Below are positions 53,053-63,959 of a stretch of DNA of 64,000 nt, in pieces. The notes under the pieces were generated by a model, which was given only the letters and a program-made list of their open reading frames with translations, did no database searches and was not told where the DNA came from. How positions within the stretch are numbered: the first letter of the stretch is position 1; the number at the start of each line of letters is the position of its first letter. The stretch is from Anolis sagrei (taxonomy: Eukaryota > Chordata > Lepidosauria > Squamata > Anolidae). The stretch spans positions 98,169,500-98,233,499 of the forward strand of contig NC_090034.1 of assembly GCF_037176765.1 (NCBI RefSeq), in the 5' to 3' direction. Position numbers and translations under genes: made by a program.

Positions 53053-53322
53053 TAGGACACGGAACAATGGCTTCAAACAGCAAGAAAGGATATTCCATCT
53101 GAACATGAGGAAGAACTTCCTGACTGTGAGAGCTGTTCAGCAGTGGAACTCTCTGCCCCGGAGTGTGGTGGAGGCTCCTTCTTTGGAGGCTTTTAAACAG
53201 AGGCTGGATGGCCATCTGTCAGGGGTGATTTGAATGCAATATTCCTGCTTCTTGGCAGAATGGGGTTGGACTGGATGGCCCATGAGGTCTCTTCCAACTC
53301 TTTGATTCTATGATTCTATGAA
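53053..53322 (+). mobile_element. CR1 LINE 3' fragment, short
   Basis: Encodes [20 protein letters not shown] to [12 protein letters not shown], then the tail with ATTCTATG. Confidence 0.92.
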
Positions 53323-53424
53323 AATAGTCATAAATCCATTGAGAACATCACATATGTTTACCAACACTTCCAAAGGGAAAGTGGTCTGGAAAATATAACT
53401 TTGTTAATATCTGATAGTTTCTTG

Positions 53425-53650
53425 CTACTGGAGATCAATTAATATAGTGTGATACCATTTTAACTGCTATGTTTCAATGCTACGGAATTCTGGGAGTTAT
53501 AGTTTTGCACCGTCTTTAGCCAATGCCAGTGAGTGCTGGCACCTCACCAAACTAAACTACAAATCCCAGGGTTTCGTAGTATTGAACCATGGCAAGCCAT
53601 TTAACACTGCACAATTATACTTCAGTAGTGCCATTTAAAATTGCTATGGC
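53425..53650. mobile_element. palindromic MITE
   Basis: ACCATTTTAACTGCTATG ... CATTTAACACTGCACAATTA; 41588 family, diverged. Confidence 0.6.
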
Positions 53651-53832
53651 ACCCGACTAAGGAAGTTTCTCAAGGCAATAGAGCTCCCATAATCAAAATG
53701 CTAAATATTTCTCCTCATATTGCAAATCCCAGGATACCAGAAGATGTGACCATGGCAAATAAAATGAAACAATAGTGCTATAACCATGTGGTGTGAAAAA
53801 GCTGCAAGTCTTATTCAACAGAACTGGTTGTT

Positions 53833-53965
53833 GTTTTTTTGTCGTGTCAGGAGCAAGTCACTTCTGGTGTGAGAGAATTGGCCGTCTGCAAGGACGTTGC
53901 CCAGGGGATGCCTGGATGATTTGATGTTTTTATCATCCTTGTGGGAAGCTTCTCTCATGTCCCCA
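53833..53965 (-). mobile_element. tRNA-SINE (second family) 3' part
   Basis: Reversed TTTTTTTGTCGTGTCAGGAG, GGCCGTCTGCAAGGACGTTG. Confidence 0.8.
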
Positions 53966-54152
53966 CTGATTAATTGCTATAACTATATAGTTAATATGTT
54001 AAATGTGGAAATAACAAATTCCAAATGGAATAATATAGATAAAATGGAAAAGTTTACAATAACTAAGAGGATGTGGGAACCAGTTAGGAATTATTTAGAG
54101 AATTTGTTAAGATGTGGAGTAGAAAAATTAAGACTGAGACTGATATTTCAAA
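53966..54152 (+). mobile_element. LINE fragment, possibly L1-like
   Basis: Encodes KMEKFTITKRMWEPVRNYL, which by eye suits an L1 ORF2 tail. Its reverse complement is 56282-56492. It is cut at 54152 by CR1. Confidence 0.45.
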
Positions 54153-54580
54153 TGTATGACCAGCTCTTTAAGCTGCTCCTCATAGGGCTTGTTCTCCAGA
54201 CCATTGATCATTTTAGTCGCCCTCCTCTGGACACATTCCAGCTTGTCAGTATCTCTCTTGAATTGTGGTGCCCAGAATTGGACACAATATTCCAGGTGTG
54301 GTCTAACCAAAGCAGAATAGAGGGGTAGCATGACTTCCCTGGACCTAGACACTATACTCCTATTGCTGCAGGCCCAAATCCCATTGGCTTTTTTTGCCAC
54401 CACATCACATTGTTGGCTCATGTTTAACTTGCTGACCACAAGGACTCCAAGATCGTTTTCACACGTACTGCTCTCGAGCCAGGCATCATTGTCCCCCATT
54501 CTGTATCTTTGCATTTCGTTTTTTCTGCCGAAGTGGAGTATCTTGCATTTGTCACTGTTGAACTTCATCTCCCCTTCCAC
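54153..54580 (-). mobile_element. CR1 LINE internal fragment
   Basis: - frame 54128-54616 reads [20 protein letters not shown] to [18 protein letters not shown]. Lacks the 3' tail. Confidence 0.9.
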
Positions 54581-54904
54581 TTTCTCGCTGCCATTTGCTA
54601 AAAGCAGTCCCATCACCTCTTGGCTTCAGTAAACTCCACAAAGTGCTTGTTCCTGCTGGCATAACAGGAATCTTTCAAAGGAGGGAAGTTGTAAATGTGA
54701 CTCACGAGATTACAAAGAGGAACATGCCCTGATGTAGGAGGCGGATGTGGTAGAAGGTTTTCCAGCGCGCTCCATACGCAGCCTCATTTTATACTTGCTG
54801 CCTTTGTTTTAAAGGTGGAGAAGACTCACCTGCAGTGCTACGATGACTAGGCAGTAAATAGGTTTGTTTACTCAGATGTGACTTTTGTGGGTGCCAATGA
54901 AAGG
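54581..54904. other. unique intergenic sequence
   Basis: No feature recognised. Confidence 0.4.
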
Positions 54905-55015
54905 CTCAATCTACACTGTTATATAATGCACTTGAAATGCATTGAATTAGGTTGTATGAGTCCTGTATTCTGAAACTGCATTATTGATCAATGCAGATGC
55001 TAGATGGGGCCAAAG
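54905..55015. mobile_element. AT-rich MITE
   Basis: AATCTACACTGTTATATAAT ... GATGCTAGATGGGGCC; inverted inner words TGCATTGAA / TCAATGCA. Confidence 0.5.
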
Positions 55016-55025
55016 TCTAGATCCA

Positions 55026-55612
55026 GTGGTTCTCAACCTTCCTAATGCCATGACCCCTTATTACAGTTCTTCATATTGTGGTGACTCCCAACCATAAAAT
55101 TATTTTTGTTGCTACTTCATAATTGTATTTTTGGTACTGTTGGGAATCATAATGTAAATATCCGATATGCAGGATGTATTTTTATTCACTGGACCAAATT
55201 TGGCACAAGTACTCAATGCTGCCAAATCTGAATACTTGTGGGGTTGGGGAGGGGGATTGATTTTGTCATTTGGGAGTTGTAGTTTCTGGGATTTAACGTT
55301 CACTTACAATCAAAGAGCATTCTAAACTCCAACAAGGTGAACTATAAATCCTCGCAACTACAACTACCAAAAGACAAAATCAATCCCCCTTCCCCACCCC
55401 AATCTCAACAGTATTCAAATTTGGGCGTATTGGGTATTTGTGCCAGATTTGGTCCAGTGAATGAAAATACATCCTGGATATCAGATATTTACATTATGAT
55501 ATATAACAGTAGCAAAATTACAGTTATGAAGTAGCAATGAAAATTATTTTCTGGTTGGAGGCCACCACAACATGAGGGACTGTATTAAGGGGTCGCGGCA
55601 TTAGGAAGGTTG
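55026..55612. mobile_element. fold-back SPIN-like hAT (two 5' ends, inverted)
   Basis: Left half is the family 5' end on + (CAGTGGTTCTCAACCTTCC). Right half is the same 5' end on - (CATTAGGAAGGTTGAGAG). They meet near 55330. No 3' terminus is present. Confidence 0.8.
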
Positions 55613-55685
55613 AGAGTCTATAAGCTGCTGAAAACTATCCAAAACAAGATCAGCACCTTGGACAGCTCTTTTGGGCTAAAACCAA

Positions 55686-55835
55686 AAGGTAAAGGTCGTC
55701 CCCTGACATTAAGTCCCCTGACATTAAGTCTGACTCTGGGGTGTGGTGCTCATCTCCATTTCTAAGCTGAAGAGCTGGCGTTATCCATAAACACCTCCAA
55801 GGTCATGACTGCATGGAGCGCCGTTAACCCATAGT

Positions 55836-55885
<50 letters not shown>

Positions 55886-56198
55886 GGGGAATCACCAGTT
55901 CTGTTAAACCCCTGTGTCGGCAGGACTGAAGACTGACAGGTCGCAGGTTCGAATCCGGGGAGAGGCAGATGAGCTTCTGCCAGTCTAGTAGTTTGAAAAC
56001 ATGCAAATGTGAATAGATCAATAAGGACTGCTCCAGTGGGAAGATAATGGCACTCTGTGCAGTCTTGCCGGCCACATGACCTTGGAGGTGTCTATGGACA
56101 ACACTGACTTTCAGCTTAGAAATGGAGATGAGCATCAACCCCCAGAGTTGGACACAACTGAGCTTAATGTTAGGGGAAAACCTTTACCTTTACCTATT
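55686..56198. mobile_element. Sauria SINE pair, inverted around (TA)n
   Basis: - 3' part (55686-55830), a (TA)n run of about 42 bp (55840-55881), then a second-family head (GACAGGTCGCAGGTTCGAAT) joined to a + Sauria 3' part ending at 56198. Confidence 0.75.
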
Positions 56199-56224
56199 AT
56201 TATTATTATTATTGCTGGTTTTTT

Positions 56225-56500
56225 AATTGTTTTATTGGTTTTCCCCACTCCCACCCTCCCCTCCTTGTACATGCAATTTATACATCAAACTACGGAAGTT
56301 ACATTTGAAATATCAGTCTCAGTCTTAATTTTTCTACTCCACATCTTAACACATTCTCTAAATAATTCCTAACTGGTTCCCACATCCACTTAGTTATTGT
56401 AACCTTTCCAATTTTATCTATATTATTCCATTTGCAATTTGTTATTTCCACATTTAACATATTAACTATATAGTTATACCAATTAATCAGTGTTCAATTT
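56225..56500 (-). mobile_element. LINE fragment, possibly L1-like
   Basis: Reverse-complement match to 53966-54152 over ~190 bp, 2.3 kb away, extending further left as an untranslated end. Confidence 0.45.
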
Positions 56501-56680
56501 GTTTTGTCTTTCCAACCCCTCACTAAAACAATTTGTGCACATGCTATTAATTTGTCAATCATTTTTTCCTTTTGTATATTCTTCACTCCTGTTATCTGTG
56601 CATGTAGTACATTTCTATTAATTATTACTATTTGTAAATTTAACATTCTATTCATTTCCCCTTCAATCCTTATTATTATT

Positions 56681-57460
56681 GCTGCTTCTGCTGTTGTTTC
56701 GGCTACTGCTGCTTATTATTATTATTATTATTATTTCATGCACAAAATCTTTAAAATGGTGTATAAAAATATTTTAGGCTATGTATATCCAGTATATATG
56801 AAGATATAAATGGGTTTCATAATTTAGACGTGAGTCCCATCTCTATTATGTATGTAATATGCAAATATATGTAATCTCCAAAATGCCAAGCACTCTGGCC
56901 CTAAGCATTTCAGATAAGGGATACTCAATATGTAACACTGTAGTGTGTTCTAACAAGTGGTGCTGTTTGCTATTGTGGTCTTATGTTGTTATATCATTCT
57001 GCTTGGAATTGCTCCCGGAATATCTATCATCAGTAGAACCACAATTGTCTCCTCTGCCTCCTCTTTTCATTGTCATAATCGCCATCATTTGTTCTTGGAT
57101 CTGTCGCAACAGCTTTGCATGCAAAAATGCAACCAAATTTTCCCTGGGAGGAAATCAGAGGATTGGGAATTCTCCATCGCATATTTTTTTACATGGTAAA
57201 TTAAGGCTAAAGGGATTGGAGCATGGCCGCTAATCATGCCGATGACTACCTGTCCATAACTTCCAGTGGGTTGCTCATGAACTCGTTCAACATCTCTGGC
57301 ATCTTCTCCTGAGCTTTGAAAAGAAACCAAGAAGCATCTCTACACGAAAAAAATGTATTAATCTCAAGTGGGCTTCTTTTTCCATTAGACTCACAGATTA
57401 AAAAAGAAACAGCTTTTATTTCTTCTCCAAGAGATTAATTTTACTTATTGAATAGCTTGA
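56681..57460. other. unique intergenic sequence
   Basis: Starts with (CTG/ATT) simple repeats near 56690-56735. Otherwise nothing recognised; open frames of 124 and 80 codons show no family features. Confidence 0.4.
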
Positions 57461-57766
57461 ACTTCAACTTGACTCCAGCACCAAGTAATAATTATTCTGA
57501 TTGGAGAAGGTTCCACTTTTCACGGAGCTTAGGCTGTTAGTCACCACATTCCGGCCACCCCTCACAACCTCAAGGAAATAACAGGAGGTGTGCAAGAGAT
57601 TAAAAGAAAGAAGACAGCTCAATGTGGCACGTGTGTCAGTCAGGCAAAGGAGAAGAAGGACAAAAGAAGGAGAAGAAGAAAAAGCAAAGTTGAGGAAAGA
57701 GGAGCATCCATGAAGGCAGGAGGTGGACTGCAGGAGCAAGGATAAGATCACCCCAAAGAGGCCAAA

Positions 57767-57820
57767 ATGTTTCAGATGGATGAGATGGAAGGAGCGGCAG
57801 AACTGGAGGAATGCACCAAG
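57767..57820 (+). CDS. candidate first coding exon, unknown gene
   Basis: ATG with G-rich AGGCCAAAATGT context opens 18 codons, MFQMDEMEGAAELEECTK, ending exactly at a GTAGGA donor in phase 0. The ~300 bp before it are not repeat-like and include a purine-rich GAAGAAG stretch. I see no partner exon in the remaining 6 kb and do not recognise the peptide. This could be chance. Confidence 0.25.
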
Positions 57821-57894
57821 GTAGGAATGTGTCTCTGTTTTCTAGGCTTTGTCCTGGATAGCTTGGGGCAGCAATGGACAACGTCAGACATCCC

Positions 57895-58250
57895 TGACCT
57901 GCAACTCATACTGCCTAACGCACATTATGGTGCCTCGAAATGTTAGCACTGTTTCTGGGTATATTTGGTGCACTGATTCAAAAAAATGTCACCAGTTTTT
58001 CCCTGTCAACTCTACTTTTAGACATACAGGACGTATTTATTTATTTATTTACAGTATTTATATTATATATACTCAGAATATAAATACTGTAAATAAATAA
58101 ATAAATAAATATGTCCTGTATGTCTAAAAGTAGAGTTGACAGGGAAAAACTGGTGACATTTTTTTGAATCAGTGCACCAAATATACCCAGAAACAGTGCT
58201 AACATTTTGAGGCACCATAATGTGCGTTAGGCAGTATGAGTTGCAGGTCA
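57895..58250. repeat. near-perfect 356-bp palindrome
   Basis: Arms of ~165 bp (GACCTGCAACTCATACTGCC on the left, its reverse complement at the right end), with only a few differences and an AT-rich centre holding ATTTATTTATT. The arm sequence belongs to the dispersed family seen at 8060 and 59430. Confidence 0.92.
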
Positions 58251-58288
58251 AGGTATATATAATATAATATTATATATATATACTCAGA

Positions 58289-58620
58289 ATGAGCCCCCGG
58301 TGGCGCAGTGGGTTAAAGCACTGAGCTGCCGAGCTTGTTGATCGAAAGGTCGCAGGTTCGATTCCAGGGAGCGGCGTGAGCTTCCGCTGTCAGCCCTAGC
58401 TTCTGCCAACCTAGCAGTTCGAAAACATGCAAATGTGAGTAGATCAATAGGTACCGCTCTGGCAGGAAGGTAACGGCGCTCCATGCAGTCATGCTGGCCA
58501 CATGATCTTGGCGGTGTCTACGGACAACGCTGGCTCTTCGGCTTAGAAATGGAGATGAGCACCACACCCCAGAGTCAGACATGACTGGACTTAATGTCAG
58601 GGGACTACCTTTACCTTTAT
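58289..58620 (+). mobile_element. Sauria-type SINE, full length
   Basis: GGTGGCGCAGTGGGTTAAAG head, GGTCGCAGGTTCGATTCC B box, end GAGTCAGACATGACTGGAC. Very close to 14396-14738. TATACTCAGAATG occurs at both borders, a likely target duplication. Confidence 0.93.
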
Positions 58621-58689
58621 ACTCAGAATGGCTCACAGAACACATATACGGCAAACATTCAGTGCCGTCATACCATGACAATGACAAGA

Positions 58690-59073
58690 TAGACAAGTGT
58701 TCCCTTGTTACTTCGCAGTTCACTTTTTGCAAACTCGCTATTTCGCGAGTTTTTTGCTTCCCAGTTTATGAATGGTTGGCATTGCCCAAAATGGTGTTCT
58801 AATTCCGCCTCCTGACAATGATGGAGTGTGGAAGGGGGTTTCATCCTCCCCATTGGGAGAGAGGCAGCCAATCAAGAGAGATTGCAAAGCAAAGCAGAGA
58901 TAGCTAGCAAAAAAAAAAAGTGTGTGGTGCCTTTAAATCTCTCCTTGCTTCTGCCTCACCCTCGGAACTCGATAAACATATATAGTGTCCCTACTTCATG
59001 GATTTTCACTTTTTGCGGGTGGTACTGGAACGTAACACCCGTGATAAGTGAGCGAACATTGTATAGGCTGTTT
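58690..59073. mobile_element. Tigger/pogo-like DNA transposon remnant
   Basis: ACTTCGCAGTTCACTTTTTGC on the left, and CTACTTCATGGATTTTCACT with GGAACGTAACACCCGTGATA on the right, resemble Tigger-class termini. No transposase frame. Confidence 0.4.
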
Positions 59074-59079
59074 CCCATC

Positions 59080-59405
59080 TTCAGCATCTTGGAGGCTGTG
59101 TGTGGTTCCGGCCACAAGGGGGTGCTGTCGCTCCACTTTTCCCTGCCAAAGAGCTTTGTGCATAAACTTCCTTCTTGATCGAATTGCCGGCATTTTTTCT
59201 GGCATTTTCTTATGGGTGCCTTAAACACCCCTCCCTGCCTTAAAGCGGTCCCTATTTATCTACTCACGTTGCTGTTTTCGAACTGCTAGGTAGGTGGAAG
59301 CTGGGCTAAAGGCCAGGAGCTCACCTTGACCCAAGCTTCAAACTGTCAGCCTTTTGGTTGGCAAGATTTACTGCAGCTGGCGGTTAACCCAGCCATATAC
59401 CAGTC
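59080..59405 (-). mobile_element. long tRNA-SINE
   Basis: GGTGCTGTCGCTCCACTTTT body (as at 25410-25440) and reversed head TTTACTGCAGCTGGCGGTTA. Confidence 0.6.
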
Positions 59406-59429
59406 ACCATCTGCTTACGCATAGAAAAT

Positions 59430-59560
59430 CATGATACCTATATCTAAGAAATTAGAGTGGTTGCTGTCTATCCAATGCAATTTTCCAAATCAGTGCCCCA
59501 AATAACCCCAGAAGCGGGCCTAAAAACCAAGAAAAAGGTGATTGTTGGGCTGTGTTTTCA
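59430..59560 (-). repeat. unnamed dispersed repeat
   Basis: Reverse complement matches 8068-8187 (GGATTATTTGGGACACTG-like block then TTTCTTAGATAT). Family unknown. Confidence 0.5.
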
Positions 59561-59694
59561 AACTTTGGCAGACTGATCAGAGATGATGGAATACGTCGTT
59601 CAAAATCAGCTGAAGGCCCATCATTGTGCATCTGTGTCTTAAACTGCATGGGACAAATAAAGTAGACTCACACGTCGGACACTTCCTAGGTGTC

Positions 59695-59977
59695 TAGGAC
59701 TGTGTGATGTATTGGCAAATAATGCATGCAGCTCCCAGTAAGGTGGCCTTCTGCAGCTGGTGAATGGTAATTTTGTCAGTGCCAATTGTGTTTAAGTGCA
59801 GGCCAAGGTCTTGAGGCACTGCACCCAGTGTGCCGATCACCATTGGGGCCACCTTGAGTGGCTTGTGCCATAGTCTTTGCAGTTCGATCTTTAAATCCTC
59901 ATATTGTGTCAGCTTTTCCAGTTGCAACATTGACTATCCATACTTTGTTTTTTAACACGATTATGAGGTCAGGAGTA

Positions 59978-60016
<39 letters not shown>
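59695..60016 (-). mobile_element. LINE ORF2 tail, R4/Dong-like?
   Basis: - frame reads EKLTQYEDLKIELQRLW, KVAPMVIGTLGAVPQDL, LQKATLLGAACIICQ. This tail motif occurs in some R4/Dong-type LINEs. (ATT)n follows at 59980-60016. Confidence 0.45.
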
Positions 60017-60017
<1 letters not shown>

Positions 60018-61015
60018 GGGACTAAAAGGAGTATTCCAGCAGAAATGTATTCATTTTTAAAATAAAATATAATTATAGATAACCACAAAAGCATTTTTTG
60101 CAGGTCCAAGCTACACATACCTATAAAAATATGCTCTTACTTTTTGCACCATCAAATGTACATGGACTCCAATAAGAGCTGTCATTATTACTGAATTATA
60201 ACGATGCTTTGAAACGCGTGGTTTCATCTGTATGCACTATAACCACACGCTGTTCTTTCTGGTGCTAGCATTTTATTGTAGTCACTGGTTTTGCTAAATT
60301 TTGTGGTATTTTAGATACAATATTGTGATTGGTCTGGTATGGGAGGAGGTCCATTGGAGTGGCATCATGAATTACTACTCTGACCACAACGCTAGACTGG
60401 TTGTATCATTTCCATAGAAATACATCCTGAGAAATATGACTAGACTGCTCAGAGTAACCAAAGTATTTCCTGAAGAAGAAGGGCAACCTCATATCTCCCC
60501 ACACACTTCCTCAATTCTGAAATGTTTCCATATATATGCATAACGGGATATCTTGGAGGTGGGATCGACTCCAACCACAAAACTCATTTATGTTTCATAG
60601 AGTCATCGTACACATTTCCTAAAGGCAATTGTATACAATAAATAATTATTTTGTGTGCGAAACAACGTGTATGTACATTGAACCATCAAAAAGCAAACAT
60701 GTCTCTCGCTCAACTACTCATGTGGATAATTAAGGATTTTAGAATATTTCATATTTCTGAATACTTAACTTGGGAAGCTGTTCAGGATCTCAGTTGTATT
60801 GTTTTATTCTCCTTGTTGTTGTTGTTGTTGTTTTGGTCTCCCCATTAGTCAGTACTTTATGACCATTGCTTTTTGGGAGCCACCCTACCCTTTCAGGGCT
60901 TTCCCTCCACCTATATTTCTGTAAACCTAGAAGTTCCTGTATCTGTCTCATGCATTCTTGTGAATGGATAATATAATTTATATTCACATCCTAAAGAATG
61001 GATAAATCATGGAAG
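60017..61015. other. unique intergenic sequence
   Basis: No gene or repeat recognised apart from a short (TTG)n near 60812-60830. Confidence 0.4.
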
Positions 61016-61675
61016 AATTACATACTTACTTAGGCGATCTCTCATTGTCCCAAGTATGATGTCCTTCCAAACGTAGTGTCTTGGCGGTGAATACGTAGGT
61101 GACTCTGGAGCCCTATTCTAGACCCAACATGTTCTTCCACAGTGAGGGCATCAGTTTCCAAGTGGAAGTTGATCATGGTCAAGATTGGCTTGACACGCCT
61201 TCCTCTTGGCACGTTTCTCCCTTTTGCCTTCCATTTGTGCCTCTTTCAATTCTGCAGCAGTGCTGGTCACAGCTGACCTCCAGTTTGAGCGCTCAAGGTC
61301 CAGGGCTTCCCAGTTCTCTGTGTCTATGCCACAGTTTTTAAAGTTGGCTTTAATTACTTACTTAGGTGATCCCTCATTGTCCAAGTAGGATTCAGACAAC
61401 GTGGCCAGTCCAGCAGAGTTGATGGCGTAAGAGCATCACTTCAATGCTGGTGGTCTTTGATTCTTCCAGCACGCTGACATTTGTCCGCCTGTCTTCCCAA
61501 GAGATTTGTAGGATTTTTCAGAGGCAATGATGATGGAATCATTCCAGGAGTTGAGTGAAACATCTGTAGATGGAGAAACGCAACCAAGGATGACCTGAAT
61601 ATTTAAGATCTATTGAGAATGAGTTGACTTGGAGGTTGAGCGTGACGTCTGTAGACAGTTCATGTTTCCAGGCAT

Positions 61676-62652
61676 TGTTGCACTCCAGGACAGTAAAAGC
61701 CCTCTGATTTTAAAACACCACATCATTGAATGGAAAACAATCCTTTTATTGAAAATAATTAGAAAGCATCAAGTAAAAAGCACTTAAAAGAGATAGGTAA
61801 ATCCAATTAGGTAAGAAGATAAGCAGGAGCAAAAATAGTCCAGGGTAAAGTTCAGCAAAGTCCATAAAAACAAAGTCTACACTTCTCTAATATAATTCAG
61901 AAAAACAGGAAACATTAATCCAAGGCATGAGTAGGCATTCATACCTTCCAAGAGTCCAAACCATGAACAAGAAATACTTAGACAAGAATCCGCCAAGCAA
62001 AGCTTCCATGAAACAAAGGACGAGAACTTCACCTGATTCCAACAATGCTTCATCTGTATTGTCGAAGGCTTTCATGGCTGGAATCACTGGGTTGTTGTAG
62101 GCTTTTTCGGGCTATATGGCCATGTTCTAGAGGCATTATCTCCTGACGTTTCAACTGCATCTATGGCAAGCATCCTCAGAGGTTGTGAGGTCTGATACTT
62201 CATCTGACCATATTTCCCAAACCTGGAACTTTTATCCCCTCGTTAAGCTATTCCACGCACTCAGGAATAGTTTTCGTTTTACTTGAGATCCCCTTATCTT
62301 TTTCTGTCGAAGTCTGGCAGACCGCCGAAGGCACTGTTCGACCTCTCTGTTTTGACTAATTTCCTCTCGCCTATCTATTTGCTCATTAAGTCTCACAGCT
62401 TGGCCAGGTGCCCAGTTGTTTTCAAGCCCCAAATCCTGGGAACCCTCTGGTAGCAATTCAGGGAGTATATTATCTGCTGCACTCCCTTCAGGGACATTCT
62501 CATAGGAAACTACACTTTGCACAGGGGTCTCCTGGTCCTTCTCTGCATCCGTATCATTGACCAAACCATTGCCATCTTGAAATTCATTGACATCACTTCC
62601 CACATCCAAAGCACCCTGTTCCTGAAACACAATCACAGGCTGAACTCCAACA
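61676..62652 (-). mobile_element. solo LTR fossil (~980 bp), Penelope piece inside
   Basis: Ends TGTTG and CAACA as an inverted repeat, with flanks GGCAT / GGTGT as a diverged 5-bp target duplication. AATAAA lies near the - strand 3' end. It is inserted in the LINE above and itself hosts a Penelope terminal fragment at about 62053-62192. No gag-pol body is present. The family within LTR elements is not resolved; a long open stretch inside it is not a host gene. Confidence 0.6.
62145..62179 (-). ncRNA. hammerhead-ribozyme-like motif, decayed stem II
   Basis: CTGAGGA and GAAACGTC are intact; the stem II arms (GCTTGC / GCAGTT) have one mismatch. Confidence 0.35.
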
Positions 62653-62890
62653 GGTGTATAACAAGATTCGGAAGACAATAGCTTTATCAACAAGCACCTT
62701 GTTGTCTCTACGAATGTCCTGATCCGCAAGCACTCCGTGCTTCATTTGGAAGAATGCTGCACTCGCAGAGCTCAGGCGCTGTTGTATTTCAGTGTCAATG
62801 GTGACTTTTGTGGGAGGTGGCTGCCAAGGGAGTGGAAATGGTCAACATTTTCTAACGTTACACCATCAAGCTGTATTTCTGGCATTGCAA

Positions 62891-63695
62891 AGGGATTGGC
62901 TGGATGGAATGATTAATTATAATGAATTAGAATAGATCCCAGTCAGCAGATTGACTGTCTTATCCCAAGACAATGGAATAAACAAAACTGTTAATGGTAA
63001 TGGTCACTAAAATATTTTTTAAATCCATATTAACCTTGCCAAAGAAATACCTTCAATATCTAAGTAATTTTGCCCTTGAGAAGCTGGTATAACATCGAAA
63101 AGCTACATCAGGATTGGGAACTTGTGAACCTCTAGAAATTGTTAAACTAAAACTTAGATAGCTAATCTCTATTGGCTATATATCTATATACGGTAGATGT
63201 GCTATATTTGTACCTGAGTGCAGAGCTTGGAGATATTACTGATTTTTTCTGCAATTCTCAGCTTCTACAATCAACATGATTCTGGAGGCAATAGATAGAA
63301 AGAGCAACATTTCCAAGTTCAGAACGTCTGCATCGAAAAGTCAACTCTATGTTAATTCTATTCAGTGCAAATTACATACTTGCAGGCATTATAATGCTTC
63401 TCTCTAGGCATTACAAATAATAATTAGAGTCTAGTTGTAATCCATAATGTATTCACAGAGGGAAAGTGGTGGCCCCAGGTGGGGATAAACATCTCCTGCT
63501 TTGTATCAGAAGAGAGATCAAACTAACCACAAACAAGCTTAAGTCAGCATCACTATATGGATGTGAATTCATATTTGCAGCCAAAGCAGCAACATGAGTA
63601 CAAAGCTGATTTATACATACAAATCTCTTTTGATGGATCAGCACTGCATACCATCCAATTGTCCTGATTTGGCAGGGACAGACCCAATTCAATGT
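62891..63695. other. unique intergenic sequence
   Basis: No gene or repeat recognised. Confidence 0.4.
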
Positions 63696-63696
63696 G

Positions 63697-63925
63697 TTGT
63701 TGGAGGCTTTCGTGGCTGGAAGCACTGGGTTGCTGTGAGTTTTCCGGGCTGTATAGCCATGTTCCAGAAGCATTCTCTCCTGATATTTCACCCACATCTA
63801 TGGCAGTCATCCTCAGAGGTTGTGAGGTCTGTTGAAAACTAGGTAAGTGTATTCTCCATCAGACAGGAAGCAGCCAGGCTTTGAAGTTGCAAGGCTATTC
63901 AATGCTAATTAAAGTGGCTAATTGT
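63697..63925 (-). mobile_element. Penelope-like 3' fragment
   Basis: Reversed terminal block (GGCTGTATAGCCATGTTCCA) then GCTATTCAATGCTAATTAAA. The hammerhead-like core is decayed (GATATTTCAC). Confidence 0.7.
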
Positions 63926-63959
63926 GTGGGACTTTATAAGAAGGCACCATGATGAAATG

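Larger units (their letters stand above)
61021..62890 (-). mobile_element. LINE with zinc-finger-like tail, split by an LTR
   Basis: 3' end at left (reversed CTTACTTAGGCGATCTCTC). Coding tail to 61675 resumes at 62653 with AGACAATAGCTTTATCAACA, colinear with the - reading of 44500-44700. Part of the 3' region is duplicated at about 61354. Confidence 0.7.

Noticed and set aside
62232-62729. 165-codon open frame with RRSARLRQKK as a host gene
   Set aside because: It spans the edge of a probable solo LTR and a LINE fragment; no host features.
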